Assembly: GCF_013177455.1 (NCBI RefSeq)
Contig: NZ_CP053660.1
Coordinates: forward strand, 1,488,001 to 1,552,000
DNA length: 64,000 nt
Source: Nocardioides marmotae
GTDB taxonomy: Bacteria; Actinomycetota; Actinomycetes; Propionibacteriales; Nocardioidaceae
Direction: 5' to 3'
Shown piece after piece: positions 1 through 8,866 of this stretch. Both the position numbers and the translations under genes were made by a program. Position 1 is the stretch's first letter; each line of letters begins with the position of its first letter. The notes under the pieces were generated by a model. It made no database searches and was not told the DNA's origin. It saw only the letters and a list, made by a program, of their open reading frames with translations.

Positions 1-934
1 CGGTGCCGCCCGTGGCGAGTGTCGCAGCCGCGGCGACAACGGCGCCCAGGATGCCGACGGCGACCGCGAGGCCGCCGTGGTCGTTGCCAGGCTTCGCCCT
101 GTCCATGGCCACGAGCGCCTCGTCGAGGATCGTGAGCACTGCGGCGCGGGTGCGCTGGATCGCCAGCGCGTTGCCGAGCGCTGCGATGGCGATCTCGCCC
201 ATGACGTACTGGAGGTTCGGGACCACCACGCCCAGCTGCTGGACATACTTCTCCTTGAAGTAGTCCATTGCGACGCCGTGGAGGTGAGGCGTCGCGTCCC
301 CGAACCTGGCCAGGAGCGCGTGGTACTCCTTGTTGGCCAGCACCGGCGGGCGGTCGGCGGCGGACAGTGCGCTCGGCTCGTCGGAGACGAGGTACATCGC
401 GTCCATGATGGGCGTGACGACCCCGGCGGAGATGCCCTCGGGCGCTGGCAGGCTGCGCCAGCGCTCGAAGATCTCCTGGAGCGTGGAGCGGAAGCTCTCG
501 AGGTAGCCCCTCGGTACGTCAGGCTCGACCTTGTCGTCGATCGTCACCTCCGGCACGTCGATGTCCAGGGCCCGGACGTCGAAGTCCGGGGTCGCGCCGG
601 TGATCGGCGACGGGTAGCGACGGACGACGTAGAACAGCACACTTCCGGCGGCCGCCACCCATCCGTCCAGCGGGTTGCCGGCCATCTTGACGACCGCGTC
701 GTCCGCGAACCCGGGGACGCCCGAGATGGCGTGGTCCCGCATGTGCCAGTACATCGCGGAGTCGAGCGCCGCCACCGCGATCTCCTCGAGCCGGTCGTCG
801 ACGATCCTGGCGAACTCGTCGGCCGACACCCCGTTGCCCCCCGCCGCCGCTCCTGAGCCCAGGGCGGATCCGTCGCCCGACACGCCGTTGCCCCCCGCCG
901 CCGCTCCTGAGCCCAGACCCGAGGTGTTCCCCAT
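1..934 (-). CDS. Unknown helical protein, partial (C-terminus beyond window)
   Basis: An open frame starts at an ATG complementary to 932-934 and stays open for about 311 codons to the left edge, so the C-terminus is missing. Residues 1-37 are Gly/Ala/Ser-rich and carry an 18-residue tandem duplication (GSGAAAGGNGVS core). The body is acidic and predicted helical. Around residues 290-310 there is a hydrophobic stretch (LAVAVGILGAVVAAAATLA) that could be a membrane segment. I recognise no enzyme motif. The overall style (long helices, aromatic patches, late hydrophobic segment) resembles actinobacterial type VII secretion-associated proteins, but that is a weak inference. The gene points away from yifB and occupies the side where a YraN-type gene often lies in related genomes. 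Confidence 0.6.
   Translation of the reverse strand, partial: MGNTSGLGSGAAAGGNGVSGDGSALGSGAAAGGNGVSADEFARIVDDRLEEIAVAALDSAMYWHMRDHAISGVPGFADDAVVKMAGNPLDGWVAAAGSVLFYVVRRYPSPITGATPDFDVRALDIDVPEVTIDDKVEPDVPRGYLESFRSTLQEIFERWRSLPAPEGISAGVVTPIMDAMYLVSDEPSALSAADRPPVLANKEYHALLARFGDATPHLHGVAMDYFKEKYVQQLGVVVPNLQYVMGEIAIAALGNALAIQRTRAAVLTILDEALVAMDRAKPGNDHGGLAVAVGILGAVVAAAATLATGGT
824..916. repeat. Two 39-bp direct repeats, 54-bp period
   Basis: Two 39-bp copies (824-862 and 878-916) differ at one base and are offset by exactly 54 bp, that is 18 codons. They encode the duplicated Gly/Ala-rich head of the overlapping minus-strand gene. The in-frame period suggests a tandem duplication inside the coding sequence. 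Confidence 0.85.
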
Positions 935-978
935 GGCGCTGTTCTTCCGTCCCGCAACGTGATCCAAACCACTAGGTC

Positions 979-1008
979 GGCGTACGCCCGGCACGCCGGG
1001 CGTACGCC
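979..1008. terminator. Hairpin with 13-bp perfect stem
   Basis: Arms 979-991 and 996-1008 are perfectly complementary, with a 4-base loop. There is no T-run. It lies upstream of both flanking genes, so its job as a terminator is unclear; it may be the remnant of a lost gene's 3' end or a structural site. Confidence 0.5.
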
Positions 1009-1096
1009 GTCGGTGCGTCTGCCTCGCCGTCGCCGAGCTGGAGGACCAGCTCGTAGGCAACGCTCGGCGAACACACGGCGGAGCCCGGCAGGGGCT

Positions 1097-1159
1097 CCGC
1101 CGCCTCCGCCGCCTCCGCCGCCTCCGCCGCCTCCGCCGCCTCCGCCGCCTCCGCCACCT
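1097..1159. repeat. Nonamer tandem repeat (CCGCCGCCT)
   Basis: Six perfect head-to-tail copies of a 9-bp unit (1097-1150) are followed by one copy with a single change (1151-1159). Such an array is prone to slippage, so its copy number may vary between strains. It sits about 230 bp upstream of yifB. Confidence 0.9.
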
Positions 1160-1392
1160 CCGTCGCCGTCGAGCTGGTCGCTCGTGACCGACCGTCCCTG
1201 GTCCCGTCTCTTTCCACAGGCCGGGTCGCGACTGCGATCTCCACAGCGACCGCCGGAGCGTGTGGCCGCCCCACCTCCGTGGCGCCACCCTGGCGTGCAG
1301 GAGGTGGTGACGATGACGCACCGCATACATGACCGGTGGATGTGCCGCGCGGCCGTGGGGGAAGCCCCGCGGCGAGCGCCCAGGTGCGAGAA

Positions 1393-3003
1393 ATGGACAA
1401 CTCGCTGATGGCCGTCGCGACCGCGCACACCGTCTCGTTGCAGGGCGCGGTGGGCCACCTCATCGAGGTCCAGGCGGACGTCTCGCCGGGCATCGTCGCG
1501 ACGGTCGTCGTCGGCCGCCCGGACGTGTCCCTGAACGAGGCGCGCGACCGCTGCCGCATGGCGATCGCCAACAGCGACCTCGGCTGGCCCTCCACGAAGC
1601 GGGTGACGATCCTGCTGAGCCCGGCGGACCTGCACAAGAGCGGCAGTCACTTCGACCTGGCGATGGCCGTCGCCGTCCTCGGAGCGAACGGCAAGGTGCC
1701 GACGTCCGCCTTGGCCGGCCGGCTGTTCGTCGGCGAGCTGACGCTGGCCGGCGGCCTGCGGTCGGTGCCCGGCGTCCTGCCGATGGTGCTCGCGGCCGCG
1801 CGGCGCGGCATCACCGAGGTCTACGTGCCCGAGCCGCAGGCCGCCGAGGCGTGCATGGTGCCCGGGGTCTCGGTGTACGGCATGCGCTCGCTCGCGCAGG
1901 TCGCCGCGCAGCTGGCGGGGGAGGAGGTCCCCGACGCGCCGCCCGTGGCCGAGCAGTCGGGGAGCCGGCTGCTCACCTGGCGCGGCGACGACCGGCTCGA
2001 GGACACCGACATGGTGGACGTCCTCGGTCTCGCCGACGCCCGCTACGCGCTCGAGGTGGCTGCGGCCGGGGGCCACCACCTGATGCTCACCGGGCCGAAG
2101 GGCGCCGGCAAGACGACCCTCGCGGAGCGGCTGCCCGGTCTGCTGCCGGACCTCGACGCGGAGGAGTCGCTGGAGCTGACCGCCCTGCACTCACTCGCCG
2201 GCGTCCTCGATCCTGCCGCGGGCATGCTGACGCGGCCGCCGTTCGCCGCCCCGCACCACGACGCCAGCAAGGCCAGCCTCATCGGAGGTGGGACCGGGCG
2301 CGTGCGCCCCGGCGAGATCAGCCGGGCCCACCACGGAGTGCTGTTCATGGACGAGTTCCCCTTGTTCCGCACCGACGTCATCGAGGCGCTGCGCCAACCG
2401 CTGGAGAGCGGCGACGTGACGATCGCTCGAGGCGAGGAGTCCGCCACCTTCCCGGCGCGCGGGATCCTGGTCGTCGCGTGCAACCCGTGCCCCTGTGGTG
2501 AGTACTCGCCCGTCGCCCGGGACAACCACTGCTCCTGCAGCGAACGGGCGCGACGTGACTACCGCAGCCGCATCACCGGGCCGCTGAGCGACCGGATCGA
2601 CATCACCCGCGAGGTGGTCCCGCTGCAGGCCGGCGGCATCGGCGCGGCCTTCACCACCGGCCCGCCGGAGTCGTCGGCGCAGATCCGGGAGCGGGTGACG
2701 GCCGTCCGCCGCAGGCAGGCCGAGCGGTACGTCGGCTGCGGATGGCGCCTGAACGGACACGTCCCCGGGCCCGCCCTGCGCGAGTCGTGGCCGCTGACGG
2801 CCGCCGCCCAACGGCTGCTGGATGACAAGGTCGGCAAGGGACTGCTGACCCGCCGCGGGGCGGTCCGGGTCCACCGGCTCGCGTGGACCGTGGCCGACCT
2901 GGCCGGAGCAGCCGGACCGGGCGAGGTGGAGCTGTGCACCGCCCTGCGGCTGCGGACCGCCGAGCCGTTGATGCTCGCAGACCTCGAGAGGAGGGCCGGG
3001 TGA
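1393..3003 (+). CDS. YifB/ComM-family Mg-chelatase-like AAA+ ATPase
   Basis: The 536-residue protein matches the ComM/YifB family, hexameric AAA+ helicase-like ATPases that promote branch migration during natural transformation in proteobacteria; the role in actinobacteria is less clear. The N-terminal ChlI-like domain covers roughly 1-170. The AAA+ core has Walker A GPKGAGKTT near 232-240, a PHHDASKASLIGGG segment, and Walker B LFMDEF near 317-322. The C-terminal Mg-chelatase domain ends the protein. I chose the ATG at 1393 because AGGTG lies six bases upstream; the family start could also be the ATG at 1408, and a further in-frame ATG at 1336 lacks support. The stop overlaps the dprA GTG, so the two are translationally coupled. 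Confidence 0.93.
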   Translation: MDNSLMAVATAHTVSLQGAVGHLIEVQADVSPGIVATVVVGRPDVSLNEARDRCRMAIANSDLGWPSTKRVTILLSPADLHKSGSHFDLAMAVAVLGANGKVPTSALAGRLFVGELTLAGGLRSVPGVLPMVLAAARRGITEVYVPEPQAAEACMVPGVSVYGMRSLAQVAAQLAGEEVPDAPPVAEQSGSRLLTWRGDDRLEDTDMVDVLGLADARYALEVAAAGGHHLMLTGPKGAGKTTLAERLPGLLPDLDAEESLELTALHSLAGVLDPAAGMLTRPPFAAPHHDASKASLIGGGTGRVRPGEISRAHHGVLFMDEFPLFRTDVIEALRQPLESGDVTIARGEESATFPARGILVVACNPCPCGEYSPVARDNHCSCSERARRDYRSRITGPLSDRIDITREVVPLQAGGIGAAFTTGPPESSAQIRERVTAVRRRQAERYVGCGWRLNGHVPGPALRESWPLTAAAQRLLDDKVGKGLLTRRGAVRVHRLAWTVADLAGAAGPGEVELCTALRLRTAEPLMLADLERRAG

Positions 3004-4145
3004 GCGGCGGGGCGCGCGACGAGGACCGGCTCGCCCGGGTCGCGCTGTCCCGGCTCGGCGAACCGGGAGACCCGCGGTTCGCCGTGTTCACCGCCCAGAT
3101 GGGCGCTGTGGCGTTCCACGACGCGCTGCTGCACGAGCGGGACCCCGGCAGCGGGGTCCTCACCGACGTCGCCACGCGGCTCGGCTCGATGGACCCCGCG
3201 CGCGACCTCGAGCTGGCCGCCAAGCTGGGCATCCGGTTCGTCGTGCCGGGCGACCCGGAGTGGCCCCGGCAGCTCGAGGACCTGGCCGCCGGAGGCGAGG
3301 TCCAGGGGCGCGGCGGTCCGCCGCTCGGCCTGTGGGCGAAGGGCCCGCTGCGCCTGGACCGACTGCTCGGCTCGCTCGCCGTGGTCGGCTCCCGCTCCGC
3401 CACGACGTACGGCGCCGACGTGGCCGCATCCATCGGCGCCGGCGTCGCCCGGGCCGGCGTACCGGTCGTCTCCGGCGCGGCGTTCGGCATCGACCAGGCC
3501 GCCCACCGGGGCGCGCTCGCGGTGGACGGCGCCACCGTCGCGGTGCTGGCCTGCGGGGTGGACCGCGCCTACCCGGCCGCGCACCGCAGCCTGCTGGACC
3601 ACCTGGCCGGCCATGGCCTGGTCGTCTCCGAGCTGCCGCCCGGGTCGGCGCCGACGCGCCTGAGGTTCCTCGCCCGCAACCGGCTGATCGCCGCCCTGAC
3701 CCGCGGCACGGTCGTCGTCGAGGCGGCCGCCCGCAGCGGTGCCCTCAACACGGCCAACTGGGCCGGCCGCCTCAACCGGGTCGTCATGGGCGTCCCGGGG
3801 CCGGTGACCAGCGCGCCGTCCCAGGGCGTGCACCAGCTGGTGCGCACCGGGGCCGCGACGCTCGTGACGTCGCCCGAGGACGTCCTGGAGCTGGTCGGCG
3901 TCTCCGGTGTCCACCTCGTCGAGGAGCCCCGCGGACCGGAGCGTCCACGCGACCGGCTCTCGCTGCGGCACCAACAGGTGCTGGACGCGGTGCCGGTCGG
4001 TCAACCGGTGCACGCGGACTCCATCTCCCGGACCGCGGGGCTGAGCCTCTCCGACACCGGCAACGCGCTGGTGCGCCTGCGCGCCCTCGGCCTGGTCGAC
4101 GCCGACGGTGACGGCTGGCGGCTCGCCGCCCTGGCTCACCGGTGA
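3000..4145 (+). CDS. dprA: DNA-processing protein DprA
   Basis: DprA (Smf) binds incoming single-stranded DNA and loads RecA during transformation; it is also widely kept in bacteria not known to be competent. The 381-residue protein has the Rossmann-like core beginning with VVGSR near residue 128, followed by the VVSGAAFGID ssDNA-binding segment, and a C-terminal winged-helix domain from about 318. The GTG start overlaps the yifB stop (GTGA) and has an AGGAGG site six bases upstream, which fixes the start well. With yifB it forms a DNA-uptake or repair operon, followed about 30 bp later by xerC under its own -10 box. Confidence 0.95.
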   Translation: MSGGARDEDRLARVALSRLGEPGDPRFAVFTAQMGAVAFHDALLHERDPGSGVLTDVATRLGSMDPARDLELAAKLGIRFVVPGDPEWPRQLEDLAAGGEVQGRGGPPLGLWAKGPLRLDRLLGSLAVVGSRSATTYGADVAASIGAGVARAGVPVVSGAAFGIDQAAHRGALAVDGATVAVLACGVDRAYPAAHRSLLDHLAGHGLVVSELPPGSAPTRLRFLARNRLIAALTRGTVVVEAAARSGALNTANWAGRLNRVVMGVPGPVTSAPSQGVHQLVRTGAATLVTSPEDVLELVGVSGVHLVEEPRGPERPRDRLSLRHQQVLDAVPVGQPVHADSISRTAGLSLSDTGNALVRLRALGLVDADGDGWRLAALAHR

Positions 4146-4161
4146 GGGGGCGGCGGCTTCC

Positions 4162-4167
4162 TAGACT
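4162..4167 (+). promoter_or_regulatory. -10 box (TAGACT) of leaderless xerC
   Basis: TAGACT fits the actinobacterial TANNNT -10 pattern and ends eight bases before the xerC ATG, with no Shine-Dalgarno site between. This predicts a transcript starting at or next to the ATG. Confidence 0.5.
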
Positions 4168-4175
4168 CCTGCCTC

Positions 4176-5114
4176 ATGGGCGAGCCGGCGGAGCGGGACG
4201 AGCTCCCGGAGCCGATGGCCCGGGTGCTCGCCGACTACGAGCGCCACCTGGTCGCCGAGCGCGACCTCACCCCGCACACCGTCCGGGCCTACACCGCCGA
4301 CGTCGCCGGCCTGCTCGGGCACGCCGCCCGGCTCGGCCACACCGACGTCGCCGGCCTGGACCTGCGGGCCCTGCGCAGCTGGCTGGCCAAGCAGCAGACC
4401 ATGGGGCGCTCGCGCACGACGCTCGCCCGGCGGGCCACCGCGGCCCGCGTCTTCACCGCCTGGCTGCTGCGCACCGGGCGGGCGAGCATCGACGCCGGCG
4501 CGAGCCTCGGCTCGCCCAAGGCACACCGCACCCTCCCGCCGGTGCTCCGCGCCGACGAGGCGGCCGACCTCGTGCGGGCCGCCGCGGAGCTCGCCGATGA
4601 CGGCGGACCGGTCGGCCTGCGGGACGTGGCGATGATCGAGCTGCTCTACGCCACCGGCATCCGGGTCGGCGAGCTGGTCGGCCTCGACGTCGACGACGTC
4701 GACCGCGACCGCAACGTCGTGCGCGTCCTGGGCAAGGGCCGCAAGGAGCGCACCGTCCCGTTCGGCCGCCCGGCGGCCCGGGCGCTGGACTTCTGGGTCA
4801 AGCACGGCCGCCCGCACCTCGCGGTCGACGGGTCCGGGCCGGCGCTGTTCCTCGGCGTCCGCGGACGGCGCATCGACCAGCGGGCGGTGCGGACGCTCGT
4901 GCACCGCCGGATCGCCGACGTGCCCGGCGCCCCCGACATCGGCCCGCACGGCCTGCGGCACACCGCGGCCACGCACCTGCTCGAGGGCGGCGCCGACCTC
5001 CGCTCGGTGCAGGAGATCCTCGGCCACGCCTCGCTGGCCACGACCCAGCTCTACACCCACGTCACGACCGACCGGCTGCGCCGGGCCTACCAGCAGGCCC
5101 ACCCGCGCGCCTGA
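4176..5114 (+). CDS. xerC: Tyrosine recombinase XerC
   Basis: This 312-residue site-specific recombinase would act with XerD at dif to resolve chromosome dimers. The N-terminal core-binding SAM-like domain spans about 15-105 and the catalytic domain about 120-305. All catalytic residues are visible: Arg163 (ATGIRVGEL), Lys187 (LGKGRK), His258 and Arg261 (GPHGLRHT), His284 (LGHASLATT) and the nucleophile Tyr293 (QLYTH). The length is normal for XerC. Assignment as XerC rather than XerD or a phage integrase rests on the dprA neighbourhood, which is the usual place in actinobacteria. The gene is convergent with the M23 peptidase, 16 bp away. Confidence 0.93.
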   Translation: MGEPAERDELPEPMARVLADYERHLVAERDLTPHTVRAYTADVAGLLGHAARLGHTDVAGLDLRALRSWLAKQQTMGRSRTTLARRATAARVFTAWLLRTGRASIDAGASLGSPKAHRTLPPVLRADEAADLVRAAAELADDGGPVGLRDVAMIELLYATGIRVGELVGLDVDDVDRDRNVVRVLGKGRKERTVPFGRPAARALDFWVKHGRPHLAVDGSGPALFLGVRGRRIDQRAVRTLVHRRIADVPGAPDIGPHGLRHTAATHLLEGGADLRSVQEILGHASLATTQLYTHVTTDRLRRAYQQAHPRA

Positions 5115-5130
5115 CGGCCCGGCCGCGGGC

Positions 5131-5703
5131 TCAGGCCACCGGGCCGAGCCCGGTGCCGGGCGGTCGCCAGGCGGCGTACGGGTGGACGGGCCGGACAGGT
5201 TGGACGTTCACCGGGGTGCCCACGGGGTCGGCGCGCCACAACGGCAGCAGCCGGACCGGCCCGGCGCCGACGAGGTCCAACGGGTCGAGGTAGGTCTCGC
5301 CCTCCAGCCAGCCCCAGTGCAGGCAGGCGCGGGGGAAGCAGTGCGACCCGGTCAGCTCCAGGGCGCCGACCACCTCGCCGGCGGCGACGGCGGTGCCCAC
5401 CGGGACGGCGGCGCCCACCGGCTCGTACGTCGTCCGCGTGGCGCCGTGGGAGACGACCACGACCCCGCGGCCGGCCAGGCTCCCGGCCCAGGTGACCCGC
5501 CCCGGCAGCGCGGCCCGGACCGGCTGGCCGGGGGAGCCGAGCAGGTCCACGCCCCGGTGGCCCGCGCCGTAGGGACCGTCCGGCGGGTCGAAGTGCTCCA
5601 CCACGGCCGGCTCGGGCCGCAGCGGCCACTCGCCGACGGGGTCGGTGTCCGGGGGCGCCGCGGGCCGGAGGGAGAGCAGCAGCGCGAGCGTGACCAGGTC
5701 CAT
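5131..5703 (-). CDS. M23/LytM-family zinc metallopeptidase, secreted
   Basis: The 190-residue protein has a hydrophobic N-terminus (LVTLALLLSL) that is probably a signal peptide or anchor. The M23 (peptidase_M23) domain covers about 40-150 and shows GHRGVDL, which supplies the first His and Asp zinc ligands, and CLHWGW, equivalent to the HxH motif with one His visible. Such enzymes cut peptidoglycan cross-bridges or, if degenerate, activate amidases. The replacement of the first His of the usual HxH by Cys-Leu-His-Trp makes activity slightly uncertain. A gene of this type commonly faces rpsB in actinobacteria. The ATG at 5703 is preceded by AGGGTGG. Confidence 0.85.
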   Translation of the reverse strand: MDLVTLALLLSLRPAAPPDTDPVGEWPLRPEPAVVEHFDPPDGPYGAGHRGVDLLGSPGQPVRAALPGRVTWAGSLAGRGVVVVSHGATRTTYEPVGAAVPVGTAVAAGEVVGALELTGSHCFPRACLHWGWLEGETYLDPLDLVGAGPVRLLPLWRADPVGTPVNVQPVRPVHPYAAWRPPGTGLGPVA

Positions 5704-6106
5704 CGGGCCACCCTGGCGGGGGAGCGGACCCCTCGCCCGGGCCCCGGCGCGACCTGGGGAGGACGCTGCGGCGGACCCGCGCCGGGGACGATTCCCGGCG
5801 ATTGGCGGGCCACCGCGCGGACGGCGTACGCTGGAGGGGCAGTCCGCACGTCACCACGCGTACTGACTTCGCACGTCGGCAGACCGCGGCGGTCCCACCC
5901 GGATTCCATCCCGGGGAGGGCCGATCAACCCGTGGGCGACGACCCTCGGTCCCAGCGAGAGCCGGGTCGGGTCGCGCGCCGGCGTCAGGGCGACCGGCAC
6001 CCGTCGGCTCGCGGCAACTGAAAACGACCGGAGCGCGTCACCGGTCCGCCCTCGTTCGCAAGGGTGGGCACACGGCGGCGGCTCCACCACACAGGAGAAC
6101 ACCACC
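5704..6106. other. Divergent promoter region and long rpsB leader
   Basis: About 400 bp without a gene separate the M23 peptidase start from rpsB. It contains a candidate promoter near 5802-5832 and about 270 bases of GC-rich leader before rpsB. I could not identify a known ribosomal-protein leader fold, but a long leader in front of rpsB fits feedback control by S2. Confidence 0.45.
5802..5832 (+). promoter_or_regulatory. Candidate rpsB promoter
   Basis: TTGGCG at 5802-5807 and TACGCT at 5827-5832 are separated by 19 bp and resemble -35 and -10 boxes. The start would lie about 265 bases upstream of rpsB. Confidence 0.35.
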
Positions 6107-7069
6107 ATGGCAGTCGTGACCATGCGCCAGCTCCTCGAGAGCGGCGTTCACTTCGGGCACCAGACCCGTCGCTGGAACCCGAAGATGAAGCGCTTCATCA
6201 TGACCGAGCGCAACGGCATCTACATCATCGACCTGCAGCAGTCGCTGGCCTACATCGACCGCTCCTACGCCTTCATCAAGGAGACGGTCGCCAAGGGCGG
6301 GACGATCATGTTCGTCGGCACCAAGAAGCAGGCGCAGGAGGCGATCGCCGAGCAGGCGACCCGCGTCGGCATGCCCTACGTCAACCAGCGTTGGCTCGGC
6401 GGCATGCTCACCAACTTCCAGACCGTGCACCAGCGGATCAACCGGCTCAAGGAGCTCGACGAGCTGGACTTCGACAACGTCGCCGCCTCGGGCCGCACCA
6501 AGAAGGAGCTCCTCCAGATGCGTCGCGAGCGCGACAAGCTGGAGAAGACCCTGGGCGGCATCCGCGAGATGGGCCGCACCCCCTCGGCCGTCTGGATCGT
6601 CGACACCAAGAAGGAGCACCTCGCCGTCGAGGAGGCTCGCAAGCTCCGGATCCCGATCATCGGCATCCTGGACACCAACTGCGACCCCGACGAGGTCGAC
6701 TTCCCGATCCCGGGCAACGACGACGCCATCCGCGCCGTCGGGCTGCTGACCCGCGTGGTCGCCGACGCCGTCGCCGAGGGCCTCATCGCCCGCTCCGGTG
6801 GCAAGGCCGCCGCCGAGGGCACGCCGACCGCCGCCGAGCCGCTGGCCGAGTGGGAGCGCGAGCTGCTGGGGGGCGACGCTGAGAAGGCCGCCGTCGAGGC
6901 GACCGGTGGCGACGCCGCGAGCACCGACGCCCCGGCCTCCGAGGCGACCGGCGCCTCCACCGAGGCCGCTGCCTCGGACGCCGCCGCTGCTGCTGCGACC
7001 GACGAGCCCGCTGCCGAGCAGGCCGCCGAGCCCGCCGCGGAGCCGGCTGCCGAGCAGCCCCAGGCCTGA
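6107..7069 (+). CDS. rpsB: 30S ribosomal protein S2
   Basis: S2 binds the 30S subunit between head and body and is needed for S1 or mRNA positioning. The conserved S2 domain fills residues 1 to about 230, with the characteristic start [20 protein letters not shown], the [13 protein letters not shown] block and a [19 protein letters not shown] block. From about 231 to 320 the protein carries an Ala/Glu/Pro-rich tail, longer than in E. coli S2 (241 residues), a feature seen in several actinobacteria. AGGAG lies just upstream of the ATG. A perfect palindromic terminator follows, so part of the transcription is expected to stop before tsf. Confidence 0.98.
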   Translation: MAVVTMRQLLESGVHFGHQTRRWNPKMKRFIMTERNGIYIIDLQQSLAYIDRSYAFIKETVAKGGTIMFVGTKKQAQEAIAEQATRVGMPYVNQRWLGGMLTNFQTVHQRINRLKELDELDFDNVAASGRTKKELLQMRRERDKLEKTLGGIREMGRTPSAVWIVDTKKEHLAVEEARKLRIPIIGILDTNCDPDEVDFPIPGNDDAIRAVGLLTRVVADAVAEGLIARSGGKAAAEGTPTAAEPLAEWERELLGGDAEKAAVEATGGDAASTDAPASEATGASTEAAASDAAAAAATDEPAAEQAAEPAAEPAAEQPQA

Positions 7070-7075
7070 CCCCGA

Positions 7076-7114
7076 CCGCGGCGCCGCGCGTACGACGTAC
7101 GCGCGGCGCCGCGG
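7076..7114. terminator. Perfect 19-bp-arm palindrome between rpsB and tsf
   Basis: Arms 7076-7094 and 7096-7114 are perfectly complementary around a single central base at 7095. It starts seven bases after the rpsB stop. There is no T-run, as is common for actinobacterial terminators; it may partly attenuate read-through into tsf. Confidence 0.8.
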
Positions 7115-7195
7115 CGGTCGGCCCGCCGGGCTCGCGACCACGTCGCACCCGGCCCAGACTCTTTTCGATTCCTGCGACCCAGACGGGACAACACC

Positions 7196-8008
7196 ATGGC
7201 GAACATCTCCGCCGCCGACGTGAAGAAGCTCCGTGAGCTCACCAGCGCCGGCATGATGGACTGCAAGAAGGCCCTGACCGAGGCCGACGGCGACTTCGAC
7301 AAGGCCATCGAGATCCTCCGCGTCAAGGGTGCTGCGAAGGCCGAGGCCCGCGGCGCCGAGCGCGAGGCCACCGCCGGCCTCGTCGCGACCTCCGGCGGCG
7401 CCCTCGTCGAGCTGCGCTGCGAGACCGACTTCGTGGCCAAGAACGACGAGTTCGTCGCGACCGCTCAGCGGATCGCCGACGCCGCCGCCGAGGCCAAGGC
7501 CGCCGACGCCGAGGCGCTCAAGGCCGTTGCGCTCGGCGACAAGACCGTCGGCGAGGTCGTCGGCGACCTCGCCATCTCCATCGGCGAGAAGATCGAGCTC
7601 GGCGAGGTGGCGTACTTCGAGGGCCCGACCGTCGTCTACATGCACAAGCGTGCCGCCGACCTCCCGCCCGCCGTCGGCGTGCTCGTGGAGTACGACGGTG
7701 ACGAGGAGGCCGCCCGCGGCGCCGCGATGCAGATCGCGGCCATGCGCCCGCAGTACCTCACCCGCGACGAGGTCCCCGCCGACGTCGTCGCGCACGAGCG
7801 CAGCATCGCCGAGCAGAAGTCCCGCGAGGAGGGCAAGCCCGAGCAGGCGATCGCCAAGATCACCGAGGGCCGCCTCAACGGGTTCTTCAAGGAGGTCGTC
7901 CTCCTCGAGCAGCCCTCGGTGACCGAGAACAAGAAGTCCGTCAAGGCCGTCCTCGACGAGGCCGGCACGACCCTGAAGCGGTTCGCCCGTTTCGAGGTCG
8001 GCGCCTGA
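7196..8008 (+). CDS. tsf: Elongation factor Ts
   Basis: EF-Ts is the nucleotide exchange factor that reloads EF-Tu with GTP. The 270-residue protein has the N-terminal UBA-like domain (about 1-45, [19 protein letters not shown]), the TDFVAKND motif near 79-86 that contacts the EF-Tu Mg site, and the dimerisation/core domains through to the C-terminus. Length and order are normal. It follows rpsB by 126 bp, across the strong palindrome, as in most bacteria, and ends before another hairpin that isolates it from pyrH. Confidence 0.98.
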   Translation: MANISAADVKKLRELTSAGMMDCKKALTEADGDFDKAIEILRVKGAAKAEARGAEREATAGLVATSGGALVELRCETDFVAKNDEFVATAQRIADAAAEAKAADAEALKAVALGDKTVGEVVGDLAISIGEKIELGEVAYFEGPTVVYMHKRAADLPPAVGVLVEYDGDEEAARGAAMQIAAMRPQYLTRDEVPADVVAHERSIAEQKSREEGKPEQAIAKITEGRLNGFFKEVVLLEQPSVTENKKSVKAVLDEAGTTLKRFARFEVGA

Positions 8009-8039
8009 GGCACTAAGGTCTCGCCAGACATCATGAGGA

Positions 8040-8080
8040 GGCCGGTCCCGATGGAGCAGACACACTCCATCGGGCCGGCC
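8040..8080 (+). terminator. Hairpin terminator after tsf
   Basis: Arms 8040-8056 and 8065-8080 pair over 16 bp with one bulged T at 8046 and an 8-base loop, and the stem is followed by a T-rich TTCGTC. It lies 31 bases after the tsf stop and 32 before pyrH, so it probably ends the rpsB-tsf transcript. Confidence 0.85.
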
Positions 8081-8112
8081 TTCGTCATGCCCGCCGACAG
8101 AAGGGAAGCCGC

Positions 8113-8826
8113 ATGACCGGCTACAAGCGCGTCCTGCTCAAGCTCTCGGGTGAGGTCTTCGGCGGTGGACAGGTCGGTCTCGACCTGGACGTGATCAACG
8201 CGACCGCCAGCGAGGTGGCCGACGTCGCCCGCTCCGGGGTCGAGGTGGGCATCGTCGTCGGCGGAGGGAACTTCTTCCGCGGCGCCGAGCTGCAGCAGCG
8301 CGGCATGGAACGGGCCCGCGCCGACTACATGGGCATGCTGGGCACGGTGATGAACTGCCTGGCGCTGCAGGACTTCGTCGAGAAGCACGGCGTCGAGACC
8401 CGCGTCCAGACCGCGATCACCATGGGCCAGGTGGCCGAGCCCTACATCCCGCGCCGCGCCATCCGCCACATGGAGAAGGGCCGCGTGGTCATCTTCGGCG
8501 CCGGCGCCGGCATGCCGTTCTTCAGCACCGACACCGTGGCCGCCCAGCGCGCCCTGGAGACCCGCTGCGAGGTCATCCTGATGGGCAAGCAGGGCGTGGA
8601 CGGCGTCTACGACTCCGACCCGAACCAGAACCCCGACGCGACGAAGTTCGACGCGCTCACCTACGACGAGTTCCTCACCCGTGACCTGAAGGTCGCCGAC
8701 GCGACGGCCGTGAGCCTGGCCCGCGACAACGACATGGACATGGTGTTCTTCAACCTCTCCACCCCCGGCACCATCGTCCGGGCGGTGCGGGGTGAGAAGA
8801 TCGGCACGACGGTCTCGCGTGACTGA
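8113..8826 (+). CDS. pyrH: Uridylate kinase
   Basis: PyrH phosphorylates UMP to UDP in pyrimidine synthesis; the bacterial enzyme is a GTP-activated hexamer of the amino-acid kinase fold. The 237-residue protein begins [12 protein letters not shown] (phosphate-binding loop) and has GGGNFFRG near 54-61 and [12 protein letters not shown] near 136-147, typical of the family. AAGGGAAG precedes the ATG. The gene starts the pyrH-frr-cdsA group after the tsf terminator, which is the common bacterial order. Confidence 0.97.
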   Translation: MTGYKRVLLKLSGEVFGGGQVGLDLDVINATASEVADVARSGVEVGIVVGGGNFFRGAELQQRGMERARADYMGMLGTVMNCLALQDFVEKHGVETRVQTAITMGQVAEPYIPRRAIRHMEKGRVVIFGAGAGMPFFSTDTVAAQRALETRCEVILMGKQGVDGVYDSDPNQNPDATKFDALTYDEFLTRDLKVADATAVSLARDNDMDMVFFNLSTPGTIVRAVRGEKIGTTVSRD

Positions 8827-8866
8827 GCCGCAGCGACGGACGACCCGAACCAACAGGAGCTGACCC

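Larger units (their letters stand above)
935..1392. other. Divergent intergenic region, simple-sequence DNA, no convincing gene
   Basis: This 458-bp gap separates the starts of the minus-strand unknown gene and yifB. It holds a 13-bp-stem hairpin (979-1008) and a nonamer array (1097-1159). The frames open here encode only poly-Pro, poly-Gly or Glu-Ala-Ala runs from the array, so I call no CDS. No trace of a yraN reading frame was recognised. Confidence 0.6.

Noticed and set aside
1336..1392. Upstream ATG start for yifB
   Set aside because: It adds residues unlike the family and lacks a ribosome-binding site; ATG 1393 has AGGTG at good spacing.
959..1408. Proline-rich protein on the plus strand
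   Set aside because: The frame exists only because of the CCGCCGCCT array; it has no ribosome-binding site and its ends are Arg/Ser/Pro-rich as expected for non-coding high-GC DNA.
4176..5114. Phage integrase rather than XerC
   Set aside because: Length, motif spacing and the dprA neighbourhood fit housekeeping XerC, and no phage genes are nearby.
7140..7180. tRNA T-arm-like TTCGATTCC
   Set aside because: No acceptor or anticodon stems can be drawn around it. It is the tsf leader.
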